In this document: in pieces, positions 36,733 through 46,354 of the stretch
Numbering within the stretch: the first letter of the stretch is position 1
How the letters are laid out: the number at the start of each line of letters is the position of its first letter
Translations under genes and position numbers: made by a program
Source: Isoetes taiwanensis
Taxonomy: Eukaryota; Streptophyta; Lycopodiopsida; Isoetales; Isoetaceae
DNA: 64,000 nucleotides
Direction of reading: 5' to 3'
NCBI GenBank assembly: GCA_021234155.1
Contig: JAJEKV010000214.1
Location: 434,001-498,000 of the forward strand
Notes under the pieces: generated by a model
The model's database searches: none
What the model was told of the DNA's origin: nothing
What the model saw: the letters and a program-made list of their open reading frames with translations, nothing else

Positions 36733-37290
36733 ACTCACTCAGAATGTTTGACCTCATAAATAAGTCCAACGATCGGGAATTTATCAATTTAAACTTTGGC
36801 TTCGATCCGCGATAGTTGGGGTTGAGCTTTCTTTCTCGTTGCTAGATGGGGCGGCATCAAGTCTGGTAGGATCGACATATTCTAGATATGCAGATAATGG
36901 CAAACCAGCGTTAGGAGCTTGGACATGATAAGTGTTTTGGAGGTCGTCAGATTCACTATCAGAGAGTGAAGATAAGATTGAGGGGACCTTCATAGATGTA
37001 AAATGAGTTTCCCAGTTTCAAGATCCATGGTGGCATTCAGTTGACCATCAGTAATGACAAGTTGATCAGTGGCCCAATAGTGTATGCTTTTAGCTTGGCG
37101 GAGAAAAGGTCTACCAACCAACATTTCATATGAAGGGTAGATCCGTGAGGGGAAGACCACACGAGGACACATTGACGGAGTGATTGACCAGTTCAATGCC
37201 GTGATCCAGAGTCTTGAGTCGCAAGTATTCAGTCATAAGACGAATAGCGGGAGGTAGGCGTTACAGAAACCAGACCAAGATCTGACTTAG
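36733..37290 (-). pseudogene. Gypsy protease and N-terminal RT
   Basis: A protease-like segment at 36,990-37,250 has LDHG at the expected active-site position (about 37,215, canonical LDxGS), then MLVGRPFLRQAKSI. The linker and RT start follow, ending KFPIVGLIYEVKHSE with a stop where Trp is expected, just before the insertion at 36,723. Confidence 0.6.
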
Positions 37291-38340
37291 TGACTCTGCG
37301 TGGGATACTTTTTGAGCTTGCTAACCAATATATGCAAACGATCAGCGTAACCTCGTGCAGATTCTGAGGGTTGTTCTTGGAGATCATTGAGCTGCTTGAG
37401 AAGTTGTTGATCATCATATGTGGTACCATAATGAGACAGAAAGGCCATCTTCATTTCTTGCCAGTTTTGTTTCCAATGACTTTTATTGCCCATGAGCCAT
37501 TGATGTGGTGCACCACGTGACGTGATAGAGAAAATATGAAACTTGATCTGGGGCAGAGAGTGTCTGTTTAAAAAAGTGAGAGCTTTGAATTCCTCCATGT
37601 ACACCTTAGCACTGTTCTCGAGAATGGGCTTCCCTTTTGCATTGCCAAAAATAGGATAGGGAAGTTTGAGGTTGAGTGACAGTAGGGTTGCCAAAGACAT
37701 AATAGGTTAGAGACATAGAGACTTGGGTGTGTTGTGGTGGTGCATATGAATAGGCAGGTCCTTGAGGCATAACTGAGGGCTGTGGGCAAGGTATTTGTGT
37801 GGGAACAGTAAACCCAGGAGATCCAGAAATTTTGGTGTCATGTGGCACTATACCATGTGTGCCATCCTCAGTCAAATTGAGATCACCAACATTGTAGACA
37901 TTCACAAGAGGTTGAAAAGACGGTGATGACTGAAATTCATGGACATGGTTAGGACCAAAAGAAACCTGAGGGTTACCATATTGTGGGGAAGATGGTTGTG
38001 AAGGCAGTGGTATCTGCCCAGAGGAAATATGGATGTAAGTACTCTCCAGCGTTTAAAAATAGTGAGGAGTCTGATGTACTGGAGTGTGATGCGGTGATTG
38101 GGGCTGAGAGCAATGTCGACAATTTGGAGGTGATCCCGGCCTGGAGAAGATGCGACGTGCAGGAGGTGCGGAATGAGCATGCGAGCGTAATCGACCTCCT
38201 TCAATGTCATAGTCTCCATCATAAAAATCTCGAACAGTTTCCCTGCATTGATGGCAATGCAATCTAGCTACAGTTTGGCTGAGAAGCTCTTCTTGGGTGA
38301 AAGCACAAATAGACATCCTGAAGTCTGAAGAAAAGAACTA
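37287..38340 (-). pseudogene. Gypsy gag
   Basis: The capsid-like core is open at 37,287-37,700 (AKVYMEEFKALTFLNRHSLP, then GAPHQWLMGN, WQEMKMAFLSHYG, ESARGYADRLHILV), matching the plant retrotransposon gag domain. The N-terminal part lies in other frames to about 38,316, including a CHQCRETV pair. Frameshifts separate the parts. No CCHC knuckle is visible. Confidence 0.7.
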
Positions 38341-38360
38341 AGACCCGGTGGCCGCGACAG

Positions 38361-38965
38361 TGTTTAGGGTCTGGGTTCGGGATTGTCTGCAAGACAACCT
38401 TCTGTGAGGACCTTTGGATCAAACAGACAGATCCAGATCCTTAGTATAGTGTGTCACGCGGGATTTTGCAAGAGAGATAAGAACAAAAAGAATAAAACAA
38501 AGGTAACTTTATGCCGAGATAATAATCCCTTGAATATCATAAGAAGTACATGAGGTCTCATGAGACACTGAGACAAAAACTGAAACAAAACAATACTAAG
38601 TCTCATCTGAAAGTTAAGGTCTAACTCTACTGATATATATAGTACATCGGCCTCTGGTCCAAAATAGGCATATAGCAGAGCCTTTGTGATCTCGGTTACC
38701 GACTCCTGTATCATATGCTTGATTTGAGGGAATCTTTTCGGTGCCGTCATTAGTGCCGCAAATCCTGCTAAGTTAACGTTGCACTCCCCGGAGGTGGTCA
38801 CTTGTCACCCCTTGTCCTCTTCATTGTTGGGGCGTGGGTTTCTGCATGGACGTGGTCTTGCTACCTGATGCTCCTGCGTGACCTTGACCCTTGCTTTTGG
38901 GCTCTTGTGTGCTGGCCTGTGTAGTGCTCAGGAATAGTCCAGTGCCTGGTGGCAAATAACTAACA
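38361..38965 (-). repeat. 5' LTR of the gypsy element
   Basis: 605 bp, TG...CA, with TSD ATTTG following at 38,966. It differs from the other LTR by many substitutions and small indels, for example an extra 'agatcc' near 38,427. Confidence 0.93.
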
Positions 38966-39661
38966 ATTTGGCAGGCATAAAACCTAAACGCCAAAGGTAA
39001 ATGGTGTGTATGAGATAGCGCAAATTGTGAGTGTCAAAGAGTTTGGGTAGTGTTGCTCTAGTGGATTCTTCCGGGGTTTTGAGCAAATTCTTTTATTTAA
39101 TCATTAAAAAAAAAAAAAAAAAAATTTATTTAATCATTTGCAAAAACTTAATTCTCTATAAATGAATTGCTATTATTGCTACAAAACGTGGAAGGGGTCA
39201 ACATTGCAGTACTTATGTGATAACAAATTTGGACGATTTGGGTCCAAATCTGGCTTATGAAATATACATAGAACGAGTCTATAAAATGAGTTATACATAT
39301 TAAAAGTTAAAAAAGATTAAAAGATTATGTTATAGTATGGACATGGTGTATGAGATATTTGATGAAAGTTTTTTGTACATTACAGATGTACATTGTAATG
39401 GTTCAAATGTATTGGATATTTACCATAAATTTCTAAACATGATGTAATTGGTTCTCATAAGATATTTGATGAAACGTTTTCTTTAAGTTCACTTAAAACT
39501 CTTTCTTCATTGTGTGCCCATGCAATTTAAATAGGATGCTTATAAAGTAGAGGTCCAACCATGGTGATGATTTTAATTACAATTGTCCAATGTCAATAGT
39601 GATTTCCACAAAATATTAAAATATTTTTCGATGCCACGCAACCTTTGGCCATTGAAGTGCA

Positions 39662-39840
39662 CTTATTGTTAAGTTCTGAAGTAGGATAATTCTATATGTT
39701 CTAGGTATCAAAGCATACTATCCTAGACGATCCGAGCTCGCACCTATTGTTAATTTCTAAAATAGGATAATTCTATATGTCCCAAGATCAAAAGCATACT
39801 ACCCTAGATGATCCAAGCTCCATCTATTGTGTTAACTCGA
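39662..39840. repeat. Tandem duplication of about 82 bp
   Basis: 'attgttaagttctgaagtaggataattctatatg...' to 'gatccgagctc' recurs directly after itself with about 15 percent change. The flanks (38,971-40,013) show no gene; an A-run lies at about 39,107-39,123. Confidence 0.8.
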
Positions 39841-40013
39841 GCTTGAACCAAAGAGTCGATCACTGTAATATCTCGTTAGATCTATTTTTGCTACTTCGCT
39901 AGATCCAGATGCATGTGCTTAACATGTAATGGGTTGGATACCTTATAGTCGAGTCGTGCAATGGTTAGAAAATTTTTATATTATAGAGAAATCAAGTCCT
40001 GCATTTTAAGAAC

Positions 40014-41019
40014 ATTTTGGTGAGAGACTCGTCTGGAGGAGGGAAAACCAGCCATAGATAGGCATATCTTTCATCAGAGCAGTGTACAAACATTTTTGAA
40101 AAAATATCTAAGGGGATAGTCCACCACACCAATTCAATCTGACTACCCACTAACAATAATAAACGGAACCTACCACAGGAACAACTTAGGCCCCTTTAAG
40201 ACGAGGTAAAATAAGAAAGGCAAATAGGAGGCAACGTGTGAAAGTTTATCATCGGGATGAAAAACCCCAGTCGTCGGGTTTTAGAGAAAAACCCTAATGA
40301 TAAGCTTTCGCCCGATGGCTCCAAAAGAAAAGCCCGGGCCGTCAAAGTTGATATCATTGAGGAAAAAGTCGAGGAAGCACGAGATTTAGGTTGCAATTCA
40401 GACGATTCATCTCAAACTCGATGGGGGAGGCATACAAAAGAAATAAATAACCATGATTGCTTGAAAACTGGAGAGAAAAGAAAACCAACAAAATGCATTA
40501 GACGTTAGAGAAGCAACTTAACAAAGTCACCATAAGAGATGATCTGAAAAGAAACAACATAAAAAAAAAGCAATTAACTCAAAAATAGAAGCCATCACGC
40601 CGGCTCGGTGAAGCCTTCCAAGGGGGCTGGTCCATAACAAATCACAATCCTCCAATAAGAAAGGGGGCTGGTCATGCGAGCCACGCGACATAACATATAT
40701 CTCAAAACAACATAACCTCTCATATACAGAGGGGTTGTTCATGCGTGCCACGTGATAAATGCTTCAAGAAAAAAAAGGGGGTTGGTCAGGCGAGCCACTC
40801 GATGTAGAATCACAAATCAAAATGAAAAAACATGAATGTAAACAACTTAGGGTGGGGAGGGAGGGAACTAAGACCAAAGAACTGCTTTGAGAAGACGCCG
40901 ATAATGGAGAAAGAGCCCAAAAAACATATATATAGCCTCATCTCTTCCAAAATGGCGATCCAACAGTGCGAATCACCTGTATTTTAGTGAGAGACTCGTC
41001 TGGAGGGGGAAAACCAGCC
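40014..41019. mobile_element. Family X element, copy 2, bracketed by 39-bp direct repeats
   Basis: Direct repeats ('gtgagagactcgtctggagg' core) at 40,014-40,053 and 40,981-41,019 bracket 927 bp. The inside starts ATAGATAGGC, as does the copy at 21,712. It holds the hairpin at 40,245-40,304 and tandem units of GGGGGCTGGTCATGCGAGCC type at about 40,665, 40,732 and 40,776. The tail 'gacgccgataatggagaaagagc' recurs at 48,767. There is no coding capacity and no known class. Confidence 0.6.
40245..40304 (+). other. Family X conserved hairpin, copy 2
   Basis: Outer stem TTATCAT / ATGATAA around CGGGATGAAAAACCCC ... GGGTTTTAGAGAAAAACCC. It has the same layout as copies 1, 3 and 4. Confidence 0.75.
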
Positions 41020-41764
41020 GATCAAAAGAGAACTTCTATAAAATGATGAGGTGTGTTTGCCACCATAAATTTGACATATGTTGAATGAGCATCAGGAAAA
41101 AAGCAATATCATGTCTAACATTATAGAATAAGAAATCAAAGCTTCCAAATATAGTTGTTAAGGAAAAAGGCAAGGCCAAGATGTTACGAAGGCAAAATGT
41201 ATCGAAGTGGTTACGAATAAACCCTAGGAACAATTTGGAAAAATAAAACTTGAAATGAGAATGAAAGACATCATAACCTGTATAAACTATAGAGAGCAAA
41301 AATAATAACCAAGGAAAGCCAATAATGAAATGTAATCACAAAAAACGATACACAAGCTCAAATCCCCAATCCACACGGGCCGTAAAGATCGAATTGCCAC
41401 CACTAAATAGCAACTTAAAGGAAAGTTACTCGCGACTAATAGAAAGAAACCATGGCAAATAAATCTAAATGGCAACTAAAAAAAAAAAAAAAAAAAAAAC
41501 ACTCGGGACTAATAGAAAGAAATCATGGCAAATAAATAAAAGGGATAAGAAGTCATATTAAAGGGATATGGTTGATTCATGATGCTCTTTTTTGAAAGTT
41601 TACGGGTTTTATTCGTGAGATTGAATGCCAACCATAGATCTATAGCATATGCCAGGTATCATACCAGATCAGCGGCCAAGATCTTTTTGGATGAAAAATG
41701 CCTTGACACTTCCTAAGGTCTCGATTGAACATATGTTTGGCAAATACAAAAGAGGCAAACGAAC

Positions 41765-41994
41765 AAAAAAAAAAAAAACAAAAACCAATGGCCAGAATGA
41801 AGGCTCTGTTCAACCAGCCTGCTGCCAGACCGCTCAATCCTCTACCTCCAACAATTAATCCTCTATTCCTGGCAAAATGAATACAACCAGGGTTGGAGGA
41901 TTCGAACCTCCAGGCCAAAGCAAAGACCTCACCAGAACCCTTCCAAGTTACCTGATTTAAGAGAAAAAGATGCTTGAGCTACATTGCGGGCCAG
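41765..41994 (-). mobile_element. tRNA-derived SINE with T-rich end
   Basis: On the minus strand the head reads CCCGCAATGTAGCTCAAGCA (A box) and then GGTTCGAATCC, an exact B box (plus strand 41,898-41,908). A body of about 120 bp follows and ends in a T-run (plus-strand A-run 41,764-41,780). The spacing fits pol III promoters. TSDs are uncertain. Confidence 0.7.
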
Positions 41995-42544
41995 GAAACT
42001 AAGCAAAGCAATAGCATGTTCTGTGGCAGCTTCTAAAACCACATTATCAATCCCGACCCCTGCTCTCCCTACAACCTTAAGCTTTCTGGTAGACGCTTCC
42101 AAAGCTTGCCTTCTTACCTCCGCTCCTCACAATAATCGCATCATACAGAGGAATCTTGGAGTGGAAGCTTGTTCCTCCTTAAGCAAATAACCAGCAAGCC
42201 CCTCCCCTCCACAATCCCTGCTGTCCACAATCCCTACTTCACCGTCGCTGGCGACTCCCTTGGCATATCAGAATTTCCATACTTGCATTCGACATTCCGG
42301 CAGACTCATTTGGTGCAGGCGCAACACTTCCCCTTGCCATTTCGATCGACATGCAACAGCCCGTGTCTTGCAAGGCGTCTGTGTCTTGCAAGACGCCCCA
42401 TCATGTGACATCTCTGAATTTACATATGCCCCAAAAACTTCAAACGTGTTCCTTCCATGACAACTAAACGACATCAAGCTGCTCAAATCGCTCAAAATAT
42501 ACACTTTCTAATATGATACCGTGCTAAAATCTTAGCCCAAACCA

Positions 42545-42660
42545 TTGTTACAAGCACCTCCCACAATACCAAACTTAAACATTGGAAGTTTATGGGAGAC
42601 TTGAACCTTCATCACCAACATAAGAGTCAAAGACTTTAACCATTATGCCAAACGAAAGTA
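42545..42660 (-). mobile_element. tRNA-derived SINE head
   Basis: On the minus strand, TTTGGCATAATGGTTAAAGT (A box) then GGTTCAAGTCTCC (B box, plus strand 42,595-42,607). It is part of a SINE or a tRNA relic; the body and end are not defined. Confidence 0.6.
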
Positions 42661-43639
42661 TAACTGTTAGATTCAATCAATATTTAATATAACATATCAA
42701 ATGTTATGAATATGCAACATAACAGATGGAGGCACAAAACAGGGACGACCGCGGCATGCTAAAAGCGAAGAGGAGAGGAAGGGATAGAGCAAACTGAATT
42801 ACAAAATCGATCCAAAGGGAATAAGATTTGTGCCTGACGACCAGAATCGAACTAGTAAGATCGATCCATAGAAAGAAGCAACTGATTTTTCCAAAATGGG
42901 AGCAAAGGAAAAAAATATTAAACAGCTACAGATCGGATCAAAGAAAACAATGGAGCTGTTAGATGATTCGAAAAGGAACCCAGAAGACTGAGGAGTAATT
43001 ATAGACACGAATTACTCTCATGGAAGGGAAAACATCATGAAAAATAGAGATATAAAGGACGATGAAGGGGAAAAAATCCATGGCCAAACAACCCAAAAGA
43101 CCTCAAAGACTAATACTAAAGGGGAAATCAGAGCCGAAAAAGGCTGCCAAAGAGGAGGATCTGAGCAAAAAAATTAAAAAGGGCAATACCAAAATGTAAG
43201 TGCGAATCCATCCAAGACAATACAGGAAGAAACAAACAGGTAAAGAGAAAGCAAGAAAAAAAGGATACGAATTTAAAAAAAAACACCAGAGGCGTAACAA
43301 AGCAAAAAAGAAGACAAAAGCATAGCTTTGCATTGGAAAATAATGTACTTCCCATACGACTACAATTGCCAGGATTTGGATACGATACGATCCCATACGA
43401 TCTTTAGGTGTTTCTTGATTCAAGATTAAACAGGTACCTCCTATTTACAGGTCAGTATGAGGAAATGATATTGGTTTTGGATATTGAGCTTTGGCATTTG
43501 CGCTGTAATCTTCCGATCTGGTCTCGAGGACAACAAATAGCTATATGGCATTGGGAATAATATAAAGAAATTCAAGGAAGTGAGAAGTCCTAGCGTGGGA
43601 AGAGGAGGATCTCTTGCTTTAGTACTGAATTAGGAACTT
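42661..43639. other. Purine-rich intergenic DNA, no gene seen
   Basis: Long A/G-rich stretches on the plus strand (42,750-43,330) give open frames on the minus strand by composition alone. No motif is recognised. Confidence 0.45.
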
Positions 43640-44192
43640 GTTAGAATAGAATAGAATAGAATAGAATACATTAATGTCCCTCGTGCCCTGAGGCCCCTGG
43701 ACTTGTGTAGCAGGGTAAAAGCATGTTAGGGTGTACCACTTTTGGAACCTGCAAAAGTACATACACTAGGTACTTCAAAACTGGGTACTTTCTCATTTTT
43801 CTTTTCATTAAAACTAATACAAAAATCCAAAATAAAAGTCAAGGACATGGTAATATTCAAAGTTAAGATAAAGATAATGCTATCGGAGACTAATATATAT
43901 ATAAAAAGCTCTAAAACATACCTTATATTGAGATATTATATAGGTACCCAGTACCCGATCAAATTCGCTACCTTTTTTAGGTACCTTTTAGTCACTAAAT
44001 AATACTTTTTAAGGGACACCCTAACATGCTTTTACCCAGCATGGGCGAGCTCCCTAAAAGGGCGCTACTAGCACATCACGCTGTTATGATGTAGCCTTTT
44101 CTGAAGGCTAACTTTTTTTCTATTATTACCAGCATCCCGCTTTACTTCGGCTTCGTGGCCGTGCAGTGATGCTTCGCTATCAACAACTTTGA
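43640..44192 (-). mobile_element. 5'-truncated LINE 3' end (copy A/B family), split by a MITE
   Basis: Reversed, 44,192-44,038 and 43,712-43,670 together reproduce the 3' UTR of copies A and B (for example 'ctcgcccatgct' and 'acaagtccaggggcctc'). A (TATTC)n tail lies at 43,669-43,640. The 5' side is cut off near 44,192, typical of LINE truncation. Confidence 0.85.
43713..44037. mobile_element. 325-bp MITE with 4-bp TSD
   Basis: Perfect 22-bp TIRs starting GGGTAAAAGCATGTTAGGG are flanked by AGCA on both sides (43,709-43,712 and 44,038-44,041). The host LINE copies at 10,780 and 18,450 have a single uninterrupted AGCA (in reverse), which confirms the insertion. The inside is AT-rich and has no transposase. 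The 4-bp TSD does not fit hAT, Mutator, CACTA or Harbinger. Confidence 0.9.
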
Positions 44193-44464
44193 GCTGTACA
44201 CATTGTGGATTCCATCGTCCCAACTTTAATAGTAGGTCGGATTATGAATCCTTAGTTTTTTGGCGCACTGCGAACTCGAATGTGGAAATAGAACACCGGT
44301 AGATTGGGTTGTACCCGCTCTATCACGGTGGTGATTCGGAGGCCTCTCCTTTGTCGGACACTTAGTTCCTTTCCTTTTTACAATTATTCGCATAGTCTTG
44401 GTGCCCAAAGTGGTGCCTCAAACAACAGAGTCGTCTTGTCGATGACGACTACATTAGTGACGCC

Positions 44465-44528
44465 GATTACTATCAGGATTAAAAAACCCCGCCCTGAAGG
44501 GTTTTCGGGGAAAAACCTTAATAGTAAT
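44465..44528 (+). other. Family X conserved hairpin, copy 3
   Basis: Outer stem ATTACTAT / ATAGTAAT encloses CAGGATTAAAAAACCCCG ... CGGGGAAAAACC. The inner CCCCG / CGGGG pairing is perfect here. Confidence 0.75.
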
Positions 44529-45287
44529 GGGCTCACTAATGCCCAAAATTATCAGATCCGTTTTCCGTCATCCTGGATTTTGGATTTTTCCCACGCCATT
44601 ATTGTTAGGCTGCAAAAACTCTAAACTAAACTGATTAGTACTGATTAGAGCTCCAATCCGGGGCTACGAATATGTAGTAATTACTGTCAACATAACATCA
44701 CGTGTCCAAAGGTCCGTGTTTATAAACCAACTTGAAATATTCTAACTACACTATGTTAACACAATCCCTAGCTTATGTAGTCACTGCCTAATAGTTCAGA
44801 TTTATATTAGTGTAAAGCGTTTAAAGAAACTTTCTAATTTCATACATAGCATGCATATACTATGTTGATAGAATTGATGCATTGTGCAAAGAAACCGTCC
44901 AATTTCATAGCTTACAACAGCCAATCTATATTTATACCTAATGATGATAAAAGAATGAAAAGATCAATCATCCAGATTATGTAGATAATGGTATCACCCT
45001 TCCCTTGTTTTGTGTGTTACTAGCTATTCAATTCAAATGAAAAAACCTGATTAGATGAACGTCCGCATCTTCGAGTTTTTTGAAGGCCTGCATCATAATT
45101 GATTGTGCTATTCCCTGTTCCACTTTGTTGGACATTCTGTAGTTGGCAAAACTTCTTATAGAGTCCCAAACATAGTTTTTGATTATTCCATGGATGCCTT
45201 CACATAATCTGCAACACATCCTCAAGCACTTGATGTAAGAGCACTTGTAAGCTATTATTTATTAAAGCCTTTAGGCTCTCCTTGATC
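44529..45287. other. AT-rich intergenic DNA, no gene seen
   Basis: No coding motif, SINE box or terminal repeat is recognised. The two halves of 44,750-44,930 share short strings ('taatttcatacatag' and 'ccaatttcatagctt'). Confidence 0.4.
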
Positions 45288-45575
45288 ATTTTGGTGATCA
45301 GGGAAACCGGTTGGAGGGTCGTGCCCTCGCTATCTGGCCCCTGCCTACTGGGGGTTAGACCCCTCGGTCCATAGCGTATCAGTCTCCTTTTGACTACAAA
45401 TACCACACTTATATACATATGCATTGTGTCTTTTCATCTTTGTTGTTATTCTATGGCGGGGGAGTTTATAGTGGTCCAGGGTTACCGGTTGGTGGGTCCC
45501 ACCCTCGCTATCCTGGTGTACGGGGCGGGAGGCTGAGCCTCTTCGTCTCCGTAACTTATTCCGATCCACTTTTTT
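45288..45575 (-). repeat. Inverted fragment of the LINE structured repeats R1/R2
   Basis: Reversed, 45,575-45,455 matches R1 (hairpin GAGGCTCAGCCTC) and 45,380-45,288 matches R2 (GGGGTCTAACCCC), in the same order as copies A and B. It is an orphan piece of a third LINE copy with no ORF0 or ORF1 next to it. Confidence 0.8.
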
Positions 45576-45865
45576 ACTCAAATGCATTTGCCTTGCCTAT
45601 GCAGCCCCTAGCATCTGCTGTATTCCCTAATTTGTTGCTGAATATAAACTAGAAATATTTGATCTCTTTTATAAACTTAAGAGCTAGAGAAATCTCAAAG
45701 CCAGAGAAAAGTAGAGAGCAAATTAGAATGACTAACATGCCAGAAAATGTCTTTACTAAATGCAATGTCTTGAAATCAAAATATATGCTACCCCAAGCTA
45801 ACAGAATTGGTCATTACCTTGATTCAAAATGAAACAGAAAACTTATCTAGAAGCCATTCGTTCGT

Positions 45866-46300
45866 GTGCAAAGTTTCAGAGGCCGAAGTTTCAGAGCTGA
45901 ACCGTCTTTCCCAGCAGGCCAATCTCTTAGAAGCTTAAGCACCACTGGATGGAGTGTTCAAAGAGCTTTCCAACAAGCCCAAACAGACCCAAAACTGCCA
46001 CCAGATACAGAAGTTATGGCCAAAAGAAAACTGCAGCCAAACCCTAGCACCGCCAAAAGAGGGCCGGGACTGTCAGGTGGATTCCGTCGACTAAAACAGA
46101 GGAAACACCATACAAATCATAAACCAACGGAAAGCTCGTTCGATAAGCTTTCCAATGAGCCCAAGAACACCTGAATCTGACACCGGAATCCCGAGTTATG
46201 AGCAAAAGAGCAGGGCTGAAACCCTAAGCGCCAACATGAGCGCCCTCCAATATAGCCTCTATATGTTAGTGGTCCTCTATAGTACTGCCATTGGAGGGAA
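45866..46300 (+). repeat. Diverged tandem repeat of about 170 bp
   Basis: 'gagctttccaacaagcccaaacagaccc ... gttatggccaaaaga' (45,960-46,030) recurs as 'aagctttccaatgagcccaagaacacc ... gttatgagcaaaaga' (46,145-46,210). Open frames across it have no recognisable domain. Confidence 0.6.
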
Positions 46301-46354
46301 GAAGTTGAGCGGGAGTTCATACAGAGTATTGAATACTTTTGTATTGTACTAAAT

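Larger units (their letters stand above)
31479..38965 (-). mobile_element. Ty3/gypsy LTR retrotransposon, 7.5 kb, with TSD
   Basis: Two about 600-bp LTRs (31,479-32,079 and 38,361-38,965), each starting TG and ending CA, are flanked by the 5-bp TSD ATTTG (31,474-31,478 and 38,966-38,970). On the minus strand the order is 5' LTR, gag, protease, RT, RNase H, integrase, 1.7 kb non-coding, polypurine tract (CTTTGGTGGGGGGAG, rc of 32,080-32,094) and 3' LTR. PR-RT-RH-INT order defines Ty3/gypsy. The LTRs differ by many substitutions and small indels, and the pol frame has stops, so the insertion is old. No TGG-starting primer-binding site is seen next to the 5' LTR. A 514-bp element splits the RT. 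Confidence 0.93.

Noticed and set aside
41880-41994. Functional tRNA gene on the minus strand
   Set aside because: The spacing between A and B boxes is too long for a tRNA without an intron, and a SINE body with a T-run follows.
42598-42660. Functional tRNA gene
   Set aside because: A and B boxes are present but no acceptor stem pairs and the anticodon arm is not formed; it is read as a SINE head.
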